From positions 1 to 18,355 of the forward strand of contig CAYTIH010000048.1 in assembly GCA_964437825.1 (NCBI GenBank): a DNA stretch of 18,355 bases, in the 5' to 3' direction. Position numbers and translations under genes: made by a program. Under the pieces are notes generated by a model. The model was not told where the DNA came from and ran no database searches. It saw only the letters and a program-made list of their open reading frames with translations. The DNA is from JBJFCE01 sp964437825. Its GTDB lineage: Bacteria; Bacillota; Clostridia; Lachnospirales; Lachnospiraceae. Positions within the stretch are counted from its first letter, which is position 1; every line of letters begins with the position of its first letter. Below are positions 5,834-14,247 of the stretch, in pieces.

Positions 5834-7966
5834 TTATGGTGTCGGAATATGTGTCTCGGGGATAAACACTCTCCCTTTCACTGTGACATCCCTGATTTCC
5901 GCTGCCGCTGTTGCCTCTTCACAAAAAGCATCCTGATAGGAATAGGGCTCCTTACCGCGTCTGTTCACCTTTTGGTAGGTGCCGTCCGCCTGCAGCAGAT
6001 GTGCTTTTACATTGTCCCTGAGCTGGGAATCCAATAGGTGCATAACTTCTTTTTTCAGCGCCTCATCCTCCACCGGAAACAGGATTTCCACCCTTCGCTC
6101 CAGATTTCTGGGCATCCAGTCCGCACTTCCCATATAGAGCTCGTGCTTTCCGTTGTTTTCGAAATAAAAGATCCGTCCGTGCTCAAGGAAATTACCCACA
6201 ATGGAGCGCACCCTGATATGCTCGCTCACACCCGGAATTCCGACCTTGAGACAGCAAATGCCGCGGACGATCAGATCAATTTCCACCCCTGCAGAAGAAG
6301 CCTCATACAGTGCCGCAATGATATCCCTGTCGCAGAGCGAATTCATCTTTGCTATGATCCTGGCCGGCTGACCGTCCCTTGCGTTTACGGTCTCACGGCC
6401 GATCAAATGAAGGAAGCGCTGCTTTAACCAAAGCGGAGCCAGCGAAAGCTTATTCCAGGAAAGCGGCTCGGAATAGCCGGACAGCATATTAAAGACAGCG
6501 GTCGCATCCTCACCGATGGATTCCTGGCAGGTCAAAAGACCAAGGTCCGTATAGATTTTTGCCGTGGCATCATTGTAATTACCGGTTCCAAGGTGGACAT
6601 ATCTTCTGATTCCGTCTTCTTCCTTGCGCACCACAAGTGTAATTTTGCTGTGAGTCTTTAATCCGACCAATCCGTATATGACATGGCAGCCTGCTTTTTC
6701 CAGCTTCTTTGCCCAGACAATATTATTTTCCTCATCAAAGCGCGCCTTTAATTCTACCAGTACGGATACCTGTTTGCCGTTCTCCGCAGCCTGCGCAAGC
6801 GCCGCAATGATCGGCGAATTGCCGCTGACACGATACAAGGTCTGTTTGATGGCCAGTACATCCGGGTCCTTTGCCGCTTTTTGGATAAAATGAACCACAG
6901 GGGTAAATGACTGATAGGGATGATGCAGCAGAATGTCCCCCTTCTTAATCTGCTCAAAAATATCGCAGTCGGGCGGAAGCTTTGGATGATTCTGCGGAAT
7001 ATATGTTTTTTTCTTAAGGTCATCACAACCTTCCATACCATACATTTTCATCAGGAAGGTCAGATCCAGCGGCCCGTTGATATTATAGATTTCCTCCGTG
7101 CTGATCCCAAGCTCGTTTTTGATAATCTTTAAGAGCCTTGCATCCATACCGTCCTCCACTTCCAGACGGATTGCCTGACCCCACTGACGTCTCTTGATCT
7201 GTTTTTCTATTTCTTTTAACAAATCCTCCGCTTCATCCTCTTCGATCGTCAAATCTGCATTCCGCATAATTCTGAACGGATGGGCGCATACGATATCGTA
7301 ATTTAAAAAGAGCTTGCGGATATTTCTCTCAATAACCTCCTCAAGCAGGATCACCGTTGTTTCGCCCTCAGGGGACGGAATGCGGACAATCCTCGGCAGT
7401 ACGCTCGGCACCTGGACGGTTGCAAATTCCAGCCCGTCATCGCCGCCCTTTTTGGAAAGCAGTGCTCCGATGTTCAAGGATTTGTTCCGAATGAGCGGAA
7501 ACGGTCTTGAGGAATCCACCGCCATAGGCGTGAGCACCGGATATACATGATCAATAAAATATCGGTCAATATAGCTTCCTTCCTCTTCTGTCAGCTGCTC
7601 ATGATGTTCAATCACCTTCAGGTGATTCCGGGCAAGCTGCGGCAGGAGTGACTTCCTATATACGGAATATTGTTCTTTTACCAGCTCATGCGTCACCTCA
7701 TCCAGCATCTGAAGCTGCTGCTTGGGCGTATATCCGGCAATATCCGGCTTTTTGTACCCGGCGTTCACCATATCCTTTAAGGATGCCACGCGGACCATAA
7801 AAAATTCATCCAGATTGGAAGCGGTAATGCTTAAAAATTTCAGTCTTTCAAACAACGGATTGCTTTTATCCCTTGCTTCCGATAACACTCTTTTATTAAA
7901 GAGAATCCAGCTCAGCTCGCGATTGCAATAATATGCGGGATCTCTGAAATTAAACACAGTTTCCAT
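5834..7966 (-). CDS. ppk1: Polyphosphate kinase 1
   Basis: Reversibly transfers the gamma-phosphate of ATP to make long-chain polyphosphate. With 710 residues it is close to the usual PPK1 length. The N-terminus reads FRDPAYYCNRELSWILFN and leads into the conserved ITASNLDEFFMVRVA segment (about 47-61), followed by the head domain and two phospholipase-D-like catalytic domains. The two catalytic histidines correspond to GLKTHSK (H439, autophosphorylation site) and RYVHLGTGNYND (H458). The open frame extends upstream to 8170, but that part overlaps the ppx gene and is not family-like. The ATG at 7966 is preceded by AAAGGA-type bases and opens the conserved sequence. It lies 19 nt after ppx, so the pair that builds and degrades polyphosphate is co-transcribed. 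Confidence 0.95.
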   Translation of the reverse strand: METVFNFRDPAYYCNRELSWILFNKRVLSEARDKSNPLFERLKFLSITASNLDEFFMVRVASLKDMVNAGYKKPDIAGYTPKQQLQMLDEVTHELVKEQYSVYRKSLLPQLARNHLKVIEHHEQLTEEEGSYIDRYFIDHVYPVLTPMAVDSSRPFPLIRNKSLNIGALLSKKGGDDGLEFATVQVPSVLPRIVRIPSPEGETTVILLEEVIERNIRKLFLNYDIVCAHPFRIMRNADLTIEEDEAEDLLKEIEKQIKRRQWGQAIRLEVEDGMDARLLKIIKNELGISTEEIYNINGPLDLTFLMKMYGMEGCDDLKKKTYIPQNHPKLPPDCDIFEQIKKGDILLHHPYQSFTPVVHFIQKAAKDPDVLAIKQTLYRVSGNSPIIAALAQAAENGKQVSVLVELKARFDEENNIVWAKKLEKAGCHVIYGLVGLKTHSKITLVVRKEEDGIRRYVHLGTGNYNDATAKIYTDLGLLTCQESIGEDATAVFNMLSGYSEPLSWNKLSLAPLWLKQRFLHLIGRETVNARDGQPARIIAKMNSLCDRDIIAALYEASSAGVEIDLIVRGICCLKVGIPGVSEHIRVRSIVGNFLEHGRIFYFENNGKHELYMGSADWMPRNLERRVEILFPVEDEALKKEVMHLLDSQLRDNVKAHLLQADGTYQKVNRRGKEPYSYQDAFCEEATAAAEIRDVTVKGRVFIPETHIPTP

Positions 7967-7985
7967 GCTTTTTCCTTTCCTGATT

Positions 7986-9524
7986 TCATTTTTTCTGTCT
8001 GATGACCGGACGGATACTGTATACTTCCTCAAAAAAGTCCGCCTTTGTTGAGAACAGCCCCCGCTCCAGTGTGATATCCATATCCGTATCCACGGACAGG
8101 ATGAGTTCCTCTTCTCTGACCACTGCCTTAATATTCTTAAACTTCTGTTTATGACTGCGGTCAAGCGCATTCGCCAGTCTCAGTATCGCCGTCAGCTTGG
8201 CAGTGACCAGATAGGCCTCTCTGTCAAGTCCGGTCATCCTGCTCATCTCCTTATAATACTGAAATTCCAGATGATTATATTTTACTACATTCGCTACAAT
8301 TTCACGCTCTGCATGGGACAGCCCTATAATCTCCGTTGCCATAATGATACTGTAGGAGCATTCCCCCAAATTGGTAAGACTGATATATTTACCGCAGTCA
8401 TGAAGTCTTGCGGCAATCTGTAACAGCAGGCGCTGCCTTTTCCCAAGACCATGAACCTTTTTCATGCTGTCATAAATCGTCAGTGCAATCATCTCAAGCG
8501 TATCGCTCCGCTTCCTGCTGCCCATATAGCGTTTGCTGATACTCTTGGCACAGGCTATGATGTCCTGTTCAAAATCATGCGTGGAAGGAATCAGGTTATG
8601 CATTTCCGCATATTCGTATGCAATCCCGTCGCAAAGCGTAACGCCCGGAGCCCAGATCATTCCTGCATTGCAAATATTCATGACCTGTTTTGTCAGGACG
8701 GAGGATATATACAAAAGCGGCGCATTTTCTTCCGGAATTCCAAGCACTCCCGCAATCTGTTCGCTGGTGCGGCTCTTGATGGAGGTCATAAACTGATCGA
8801 AACCGGCCGCATCGATATAGCCGGGTTTATATTCCTTCCCGAATCTCTTCTGAAGAATCTGCGAAATATAATCATCCACCACTATGATATGCTTGATATC
8901 CCTGTCTTTTAAGTATAACTTTTTAAAAACCGCCAGCTGGTTGTCAATCATCTCCGATAACAGCTCATCAATCTGATTCGTCCTTGGCTTGATTCTCTGC
9001 ATACGGTCTGCCAGTCTGAGCACACCCAATTTCAAATTCTGCGTTGTCACAAGGGTATCGTTTTCAAAAAGGGAAATCTGAATGGATCCGCCGCCGATAT
9101 CAACAATGGCGGCTCCCTCTTCAATAATTTTATTAAAATCCTCTCCCCGCAGCGCAATTGCTTTATAATCCAAAAAACGCTGCTCCGAATTACTGAGCAC
9201 TCCGACATCAATTCCCGTCCGTATCCTGATCTGGTCAAGCACAATGGTCGTATTTGCGGTTTCCCGGATCGCACTCGTTCCGTATGCCCTATATTCACTT
9301 ACCTGATAGGTTTTCATAATTTCCGTAAATTCCCGGAGTATCCGGCACAGATCATCCATACTGTCATAGCTGATCTTTCCGGTCGCAAAGGTATCCGAGC
9401 CCAAATCAACCCGGTGTCTGATATGATCAATTTCTTTCACACCGTTTTTTCTGGTAATTTCGAATATCTTCATAGCCAGCTCATAGGAACCCACATCAAT
9501 TGCCGCAAATGTCTTTAACGCCAT
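7986..9524 (-). CDS. ppx: Ppx/GppA-family exopolyphosphatase with C-terminal HD domain
   Basis: A 512-residue protein of the long Ppx/GppA class, which releases phosphate from polyphosphate or hydrolyses pppGpp. The N-terminal ASKHA fold shows the phosphate-1 motif AIDVGSYELAM (8-18), the SNSEQRFLDYKA segment (111-122) with the conserved acidic residue, and the phosphate-2 motif VDIGGGSIQISLF (141-153). The C-terminal part has an HD-type helical domain with LHDCGKYI (374-381) and a downstream VKYNHLEFQYY. Pairing with ppk1 favours a polyphosphate role, but pppGpp hydrolase activity is not excluded. The ATG has AAGGAG 5 nt upstream. Gaps are 31 nt from the DUF815 gene and 19 nt to ppk1. Confidence 0.92.
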   Translation of the reverse strand: MALKTFAAIDVGSYELAMKIFEITRKNGVKEIDHIRHRVDLGSDTFATGKISYDSMDDLCRILREFTEIMKTYQVSEYRAYGTSAIRETANTTIVLDQIRIRTGIDVGVLSNSEQRFLDYKAIALRGEDFNKIIEEGAAIVDIGGGSIQISLFENDTLVTTQNLKLGVLRLADRMQRIKPRTNQIDELLSEMIDNQLAVFKKLYLKDRDIKHIIVVDDYISQILQKRFGKEYKPGYIDAAGFDQFMTSIKSRTSEQIAGVLGIPEENAPLLYISSVLTKQVMNICNAGMIWAPGVTLCDGIAYEYAEMHNLIPSTHDFEQDIIACAKSISKRYMGSRKRSDTLEMIALTIYDSMKKVHGLGKRQRLLLQIAARLHDCGKYISLTNLGECSYSIIMATEIIGLSHAEREIVANVVKYNHLEFQYYKEMSRMTGLDREAYLVTAKLTAILRLANALDRSHKQKFKNIKAVVREEELILSVDTDMDITLERGLFSTKADFFEEVYSIRPVIRQKK

Positions 9525-9555
9525 AACCGCTCCTTTTTTTATACGTTAATTTTTC

Positions 9556-10851
9556 TCATAAATCGCTTTTCCCAAGCAGATAATCAATAAACTGCTGTGC
9601 GCATCTTCCCGACATGCCTCCATGACTTAACTCCCACTGACCGGCCTTTTGCAAGAGCTGTTCCCTCGGCATTGAAATCCGGTTTCGCTCAGCGAGCGCA
9701 ATCACAATCTGTTCAAATTCCTTTTTGCCCGGTGAGCCAAAGAAAATCGTCACTCCGAATCTGGATACCAGCGACAGCTTCTCCTGTACGGTATCATTGG
9801 TATGCAGCTCCTCATCCCTGTCCTCCTTATCTCTGAAGGTTTCTTTAATCAGATGTCTCCGGTTGGAGGTGGCATAGATCAGAACGTTCTTTGGTTTTTT
9901 CTCAAGACCGCCCTCGATGACAGCCTTCAGATATTTATATTCTATTTCGAATTCTTCAAAGCTTAAATCATCCATATAGATGATAAATTTGTAATTTCTG
10001 TTCTTGATCTGGCCGATCACATCATTCAGATCCTGAAACTGATGCTTATACACCTCTATCATCCTGAGGCCCCTGTCATAGTATTCATTCAAAATCCCTT
10101 TGATGCTGGAGGATTTTCCCGTTCCCGCATCCCCAAAGAGCAGGCAGTTATTGGCATTTCGCCCCTCGACAAAGGCCTGTGTATTGTCAATCAGCTTCTG
10201 CTTTGCGATTTCATATCCGACCAGATCCTCCAAATGCACATGCTGAATATTTAAGATCGGTTTAATCAAGGCGCCGTGTTCACCGTGTTCGATCCGAAAC
10301 GCCTTATGGAGACCGAATTTACCGACACCGTACTCCTTATAAAACTGTGTCATAACGGTCTTCATTTCCTCCGTAGTATTACATTCACTAAGCTGCTTTG
10401 CCACATGGCAGATCCTGTCGCGGATTCTGGTATTGTATACCTTCCCGGCGGATTCGCCTTTTTCATAATGCTCTACCATGGGAAACAGGGTAATCCCGAG
10501 CTCCCCTGCCATTTCCCGAAAATCATATTCAAAGAATTCCCGCAGAATCTGAAAGTCATGCAGTGCGGCATCATTTAAGGTTCCTTCGATTTCTCCGACA
10601 ATTTCACAGGAGGTACTGTACGCATTTTCATTATTTACCATCAGATCCGCCAGATAACAATGCCAGAGATTTCCATAAAATCCGTGCGTAGCCGCCTGCT
10701 CCAGAAGCGCCGAAATGCACTCATAGCAAAGCGATGCCATGTCCTCTTGATTATAATATTCGGACTTGTAGTTCTCCATCAGCCATGCCATATCCCAAAA
10801 CACTCTGCCGCCTTCAAAATTACGATATAAAATCAGTTCTTTTTCTCTCAT
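9556..10851 (-). CDS. DUF815-family AAA ATPase
   Basis: A 431-residue protein with an N-terminal helical region (1-195) and a C-terminal AAA-type ATPase of the DUF815 family. Visible are Walker A FGDAGTGKSSS (239-249), Walker B FIIYMDDLSFE (289-299), a sensor-1-like VLIYATSNRRHL, and a C-terminal SHGGMSGRCAQQFIDYL that resembles a sensor-2/lid segment. Family members are MoxR-like or DnaA-like ATPases of unknown cellular role, so no function is assigned. There is no signal peptide or membrane helix. It sits between pheA (18 nt upstream) and ppx (31 nt downstream) and is probably co-transcribed with both. The ATG at 10851 has GAGGGG about 10 nt upstream. Confidence 0.9.
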   Translation of the reverse strand: MREKELILYRNFEGGRVFWDMAWLMENYKSEYYNQEDMASLCYECISALLEQAATHGFYGNLWHCYLADLMVNNENAYSTSCEIVGEIEGTLNDAALHDFQILREFFEYDFREMAGELGITLFPMVEHYEKGESAGKVYNTRIRDRICHVAKQLSECNTTEEMKTVMTQFYKEYGVGKFGLHKAFRIEHGEHGALIKPILNIQHVHLEDLVGYEIAKQKLIDNTQAFVEGRNANNCLLFGDAGTGKSSSIKGILNEYYDRGLRMIEVYKHQFQDLNDVIGQIKNRNYKFIIYMDDLSFEEFEIEYKYLKAVIEGGLEKKPKNVLIYATSNRRHLIKETFRDKEDRDEELHTNDTVQEKLSLVSRFGVTIFFGSPGKKEFEQIVIALAERNRISMPREQLLQKAGQWELSHGGMSGRCAQQFIDYLLGKSDL

Positions 10852-10869
10852 AACGCCGGTTCCCCTCGA

Positions 10870-12003
10870 TCAATAATTGCCCAGAATCTTCATATTGCGG
10901 GTTTCCTCTCTCAGTCCCCGCAGCGCGTTCATAACCGCACTCTGGGACAGATTTCCCTCAAAATCAATAAAGAAACGATATTCCCAGTTTCTGTCTTCAA
11001 TGGGACGGCTTTCGATCTTGGTCATATTCAGGTTATTATAAATAAAATGGGACAGGATATGGTACAAAGAACCGCTCCTGTGCGGAATTTCCAGACAAAT
11101 ACTGATCTTTCCCGCATCCTTTCGAAATACCTTCTGATTGGATACAATAATAAATCTGGTGGAATTGCTGTTGCTGTCATTGATTCCCTGATCCAGAACC
11201 TCAAGCCCATATACCTTTGCCGCATAAGCACTTGCAATCGCCGCCTGCGTCCGGTCCTGATCCTGTGCCACCTTATTTGCAGCAAAAGCATTGTTTTTCA
11301 GACTCACCTGTCTCCAATCAGGATGGTCCTGCAGATAACGCGCACTTTGCATCAGGGACTGCGGATGGGAATATACCGTTTTCAGATCACTGATCTTCGT
11401 TCCCGGCACCCCCATCAGGCAATGTTCAATCGGGATAATCTGCTCTCCGACAATATAATTTTCAAATTCCACCAGCAAATCGTAAATTTCGCTGACAATT
11501 CCTGCAGTGGAATTTTCAATCGGCAAAACCGCAAAATCCGCACTGCCTTCTTCAATGGCGCCCATGGCATCCCGGAAGGTATCCACATGATAGCTGTTAA
11601 TATGCTCTCCGAAGAATTGCTGCATGGCCGCCTGGGAATAAGAGCCCTCCGCTCCCTGAAATACAATTCTGGCCTTTTCGGTATCAAGCTTGTCCACGCC
11701 GATAAAAGGAAGCTTTCCTATGCTGCCGTTTTCCGCAAGCATCTGATACTGAAGCTTTCTGCTCATGGACATAATCTGCTCAAACAGCTCCTCAATCCCA
11801 TGACGGTTAAAATCGTTATGCGTCAGTGTTTTTACCTTATTAATTTTTTCCTCTTCCCTTGCCTTGTCAAATACTTTTTTGCCGCTGCCGATCTTATATT
11901 CCGCAACTTCCCGACAAACCTCCATACGCTGCTCATAAAGTCTGACAATCTGATCATCAATATCATCGATTTGACTTCTTAATTCACTTAAATCCTTCTG
12001 CAT
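10870..12003 (-). CDS. pheA: Bifunctional chorismate mutase / prephenate dehydratase
   Basis: Converts chorismate to prephenate and then phenylpyruvate, the committed steps to phenylalanine. Its 377 residues comprise an AroQ chorismate mutase (1-90: LRSQIDDIDDQIVRLYEQRM, with YKIGSGKKVFD), a prephenate dehydratase domain (about 111-290, starting VFQGAEGSYSQAAM, with VLPIENSTAG and the catalytic STRF at 281-284), and a C-terminal ACT domain (about 297-377, with GSLYHIL and ESRP at 331-334) that binds phenylalanine for feedback inhibition. The ATG at 12003 has GGAAGGA about 13 nt upstream, somewhat far. Expression probably starts at a promoter at 12221-12193, with a structured leader of about 180 nt. 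It heads the cluster with the DUF815 ATPase, ppx and ppk1. Confidence 0.95.
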   Translation of the reverse strand: MQKDLSELRSQIDDIDDQIVRLYEQRMEVCREVAEYKIGSGKKVFDKAREEEKINKVKTLTHNDFNRHGIEELFEQIMSMSRKLQYQMLAENGSIGKLPFIGVDKLDTEKARIVFQGAEGSYSQAAMQQFFGEHINSYHVDTFRDAMGAIEEGSADFAVLPIENSTAGIVSEIYDLLVEFENYIVGEQIIPIEHCLMGVPGTKISDLKTVYSHPQSLMQSARYLQDHPDWRQVSLKNNAFAANKVAQDQDRTQAAIASAYAAKVYGLEVLDQGINDSNSNSTRFIIVSNQKVFRKDAGKISICLEIPHRSGSLYHILSHFIYNNLNMTKIESRPIEDRNWEYRFFIDFEGNLSQSAVMNALRGLREETRNMKILGNY

Positions 12004-12044
12004 ATGCCTATGTTCATCCTTCCTTGTGACATCCTTGTGATATT

Positions 12045-12186
12045 AGGGAAACGCTGATGAAAGCGTTTCCCACAAGCCAACTTGTTGACTTTGGGATTAT
12101 ACGCCACGGAGTGGCAATTTCCACTGTAAATCCGTGCGCAGCTGCCGGAGGCGCTAAGAAAATACTGATTTAATCAGTATTTCCTC
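12045..12186. mobile_element. MITE-like multi-hairpin element in the pheA leader
   Basis: This 140-bp segment is built of hairpins. HP1 is GGGAAACGCT/AGCGTTTCCC (12046-12055 with 12062-12071, perfect). HP2 is ACAAG/CTTGT (12072-12076 with 12081-12085). HP3 is CACGGAGTGG paired with CCACT and CCGTG (12105-12136, one-sided bulge). HP4 is AAATACTGATT/AATCAGTATTT (12160-12170 with 12172-12182). The two ends are similar in inverted orientation: the left end reads GGGAAACGCTGATGAAA and the right end, on the minus strand, GAGGAAATACTGATTAAA. Terminal inverted repeats with subterminal hairpins are typical of miniature inverted-repeat elements. No clear target duplication is visible (ATATT flanks both ends at slightly different distances). 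A structured leader RNA of pheA is the alternative. Confidence 0.4.
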
Positions 12187-12192
12187 AGCAAT

Positions 12193-12221
12193 ATTTTATA
12201 CCCAATTTCTAAAGCAAACAA
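12193..12221 (-). promoter_or_regulatory. Predicted pheA promoter
   Basis: On the minus strand a TTGTTT -35 box (12221-12216) and a TAAAAT -10 box (12198-12193) are 17 nt apart. Transcription would start near 12186, at the edge of the 23-bp palindrome 12182-12160, and the leader would contain all hairpins of the MITE-like segment. Consensus match only. Confidence 0.5.
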
Positions 12222-12229
12222 GGCAGTAT

Positions 12230-12258
12230 TTGCCTTTTTCCCCGGATACGGATATAAT
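12230..12258 (+). promoter_or_regulatory. Predicted promoter of the DUF5050 gene
   Basis: A TTGCCT -35 box (12230-12235) and a perfect TATAAT -10 box (12253-12258) are separated by 17 nt. The start point would be near 12265, giving a leader of about 110 nt. The rest of the leader (12265-12376) is AT-rich and shows no further clear element. This promoter is back-to-back with the pheA promoter. Confidence 0.6.
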
Positions 12259-12376
12259 CAAAGAAAATGATATCCAGCTATTAAATTGTGAAGCTCCTTC
12301 CAAAATTAAAATTTGTGCAATGTTTTGATGAGTTTCGCAATTGCAAAACTACATAAAAAAGAAAGGATCCGCACCC

Positions 12377-13402
12377 ATGAAGCCCAGAAATTTTATATTC
12401 CTGCTGATTTTTGTCATCCTGATTGCCGCTCTGGCAGTCGCCAAACATCTGACCGCAGACCGGGTCGAAAATATTGAAACCGGATATCTCGGCAACACTG
12501 CCGGGAATTTATATAACGGTGGTTATTTTTGTGAAGAAAACGGAAAGGTTTATTTTTCCAATTTTTATGACAACGGAACGCTTTACAGCATGAATTCGGA
12601 CGAATCCGACATCAAAAAGCTTTCCAACCAATCCGTCAAATTCATTAACGCAGCCGGCAGTCATCTTTATTATTACATGTCGGACAATACAAACGGTTCC
12701 GACTTAGGCAGTGTTCTGAGATCCTCCGGGATCTATCGCTGTACCACGGACGGTCAAAATATCAAATGTCTGAAAAAATGCGTTTCCGATTCTCTGCTGC
12801 TAAACGGCAATCGCATTTATTACCAGTATTATGACAGCGCCAGCGGTTTTTCTCTGTACCGTATGTCCACAAAAGGAGAAGACGATACTCAGGTCACCGA
12901 CTATATTGTCAATCCGGCCTGCGGAGACCAGAACAATATCTATTTTCACGGAACCCAAAACGACCATAATCTCTATCGTCTGGATACCGAGACGGATACC
13001 GTTACCAGAATTTGGGACGGCAGTCTCTGGAATCCTGTTTATTCGCAGGGCTATATCTACTATATGGATTTATCGGATCACTACCGTATCTGCCGCCTTG
13101 ATATGACAACCGGCGAAGTCAGTATCGTTACCTCAAAACGGGTGAATTTCTTCAATGTTTCGAATGATTATGTTTTCTTCCAGACAGACGGGGATGAAGA
13201 TGCGGCTCTGATTCGTGTCAATAAGGACGGCAGCTGTGAAACCGTACTTGCATACGGTGTATACAGCAATCTGAGCCTTACAGACAATTATCTTTATTTC
13301 ACGGCCTATGGTTCCAATACTATGTACCACTGCCCTGTGAACTCGGATTATCCTGAAGAATTCACCGCCGCTTTTGACAGCGCGGCAGCGAATATGAAAT
13401 AA
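12377..13402 (+). CDS. DUF5050-type extracytoplasmic propeller-like protein
   Basis: A 341-residue protein with an N-terminal hydrophobic segment (FIFLLIFVILIAALAVA, about 6-22) after MKPRN. It is most likely a signal anchor holding the rest outside the membrane, since no clear signal peptidase site is obvious. The remainder is a series of short beta units such as GKVYFSNFYDNGTLYSM, GIYRCTTDGQNI, NNIYFHGTQNDHNLYRL, GYIYYMDLSDHYRICRL and NYLYFTAYGSNTMY. These are the repeated Y-x-Y/F blades of the DUF5050 family, probably a beta-propeller. Ligand and role are unknown. An upstream in-frame ATG at 12341 exists, but the ATG at 12377 has AAAGGA 9 nt upstream and begins a normal signal segment, so it is preferred. 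It is a single-gene unit between divergent pheA and convergent folBK. Confidence 0.8.
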   Translation: MKPRNFIFLLIFVILIAALAVAKHLTADRVENIETGYLGNTAGNLYNGGYFCEENGKVYFSNFYDNGTLYSMNSDESDIKKLSNQSVKFINAAGSHLYYYMSDNTNGSDLGSVLRSSGIYRCTTDGQNIKCLKKCVSDSLLLNGNRIYYQYYDSASGFSLYRMSTKGEDDTQVTDYIVNPACGDQNNIYFHGTQNDHNLYRLDTETDTVTRIWDGSLWNPVYSQGYIYYMDLSDHYRICRLDMTTGEVSIVTSKRVNFFNVSNDYVFFQTDGDEDAALIRVNKDGSCETVLAYGVYSNLSLTDNYLYFTAYGSNTMYHCPVNSDYPEEFTAAFDSAAANMK

Positions 13403-13411
13403 GTATCATAT

Positions 13412-13435
13412 GCTGCAAAGCTTTAGCTTTGCAGC
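13412..13435. terminator. Hairpin between the convergent DUF5050 and folBK genes
   Basis: GCTGCAAAG (13412-13420) pairs perfectly with CTTTGCAGC (13427-13435) around a CTTTAG loop; the dyad can extend to 11 bp. On the plus strand it is followed by TCTTT. It overlaps the last codons and the TAA stop (13425-13423) of folBK. It probably serves as a bidirectional terminator, though the U-tracts are poor on both sides. Confidence 0.6.
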
Positions 13436-14247
13436 TCTTTCCATAATTCCCGCATACTTTTCCCGCTGACAGGATGCTTCCACAAGGGGTTCAGCTCACA
13501 CATGGGCTTTAAAACAAATTCGCGGTTGTGCAGGTCAATATGCGGAATGATCAGATCGGATTCATACAGGATCAAATCATCATAAAAAAGAATATCTAAA
13601 TCCAGGGTCCGCGGTCCCCAGTGAATCTTTCGCTCCCTGCCCGCTTCCTGTTCTATTTCATGTAAAAATCCAAGCAGCTCATGCGGCGTCAGCAGCGTTT
13701 GAAAATAGACTGCTCCGTTCAGAAACTCCGGCTGATCCGTAACGCCGTACGGCGCGGTCCGGATAAAAGAGGAGGTTTTCAGCTTCCTGATACGTTTCTC
13801 CTTTTCCAGCTTTGCAACGGCTTCTTTCAGCAGCGCTTCACGGTTGCCCAGATTGGATCCCAGCGCCACATAACAGTCATGCCATCCTCTGTGAATCTTC
13901 ACCGATACGGACTCAAACTTCATCGGAATCGGCGCCTGTGGCTTTCTCAGTTCCAGATCCAGCGCCTGAACAAGCGGAAAATGCAAAAGCACATGCTCCG
14001 CCACATGCTCCGCCGCAGCCTCGATCAGGTTCCATGTATGCTCCGTCATAACCTTAGCCATTTCTTCGCAAACCAGACCATAATGCGTGGAATCCGCAAG
14101 CGCATCCGTTCGGCCCGCTTTTTGCGTATCCGTATACAGCACAGCATTCAGATAAAAGTGCTGCCCCTTTTCGTTTTCCTCCGGAAATACGCCATGATGA
14201 GCGTATACCTCAAGATTGTCGATTCTGATTTCATCCATATCAGTCAC
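13423..14247 (-). CDS. folBK: Bifunctional dihydroneopterin aldolase / HPPK
   Basis: Two consecutive folate enzymes in one 274-residue chain. Residues 1-118 are FolB, which cleaves dihydroneopterin to 6-hydroxymethyl-dihydropterin: YAHHGVFPEENEKGQHF, DSTHYG and the catalytic lysine region ELRKPQAPIP. Residues about 124-274 are FolK (HPPK), which pyrophosphorylates that product: YVALGSNLGNREALL, RTAPYGVTDQPEFLNG and the metal/ATP site GPRTLDLDILFYDD, then IIPHIDLHNREFVLKPM. The GTG at 14247 overlaps the folP stop by 4 nt (GTGA), suggesting translational coupling; an ATG at 14238 three codons later is possible. It is the last gene of the folate operon, and its stop lies inside the intergenic hairpin. 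Confidence 0.95.
   Translation of the reverse strand: MTDMDEIRIDNLEVYAHHGVFPEENEKGQHFYLNAVLYTDTQKAGRTDALADSTHYGLVCEEMAKVMTEHTWNLIEAAAEHVAEHVLLHFPLVQALDLELRKPQAPIPMKFESVSVKIHRGWHDCYVALGSNLGNREALLKEAVAKLEKEKRIRKLKTSSFIRTAPYGVTDQPEFLNGAVYFQTLLTPHELLGFLHEIEQEAGRERKIHWGPRTLDLDILFYDDLILYESDLIIPHIDLHNREFVLKPMCELNPLWKHPVSGKSMRELWKELQS

Noticed and set aside
7967..8170. N-terminal extension of polyphosphate kinase by 68 residues
   Set aside because: It lies within the ppx coding region in another frame, is rich in Arg/Ser/Trp and is not PPK-like. The ATG at 7966 has a ribosome binding site.
11047..11982. 311-residue plus-strand frame opposite pheA
   Set aside because: Long open frame on the antisense strand with no recognisable motifs. 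The minus strand encodes a complete chorismate mutase/prephenate dehydratase.
12004..12186. T-box or amino-acid riboswitch upstream of pheA
   Set aside because: The conserved T-box sequence (AGGGTGGNACCGCG) and a specifier-type layout are absent, and no phenylalanine-rich leader peptide was found.
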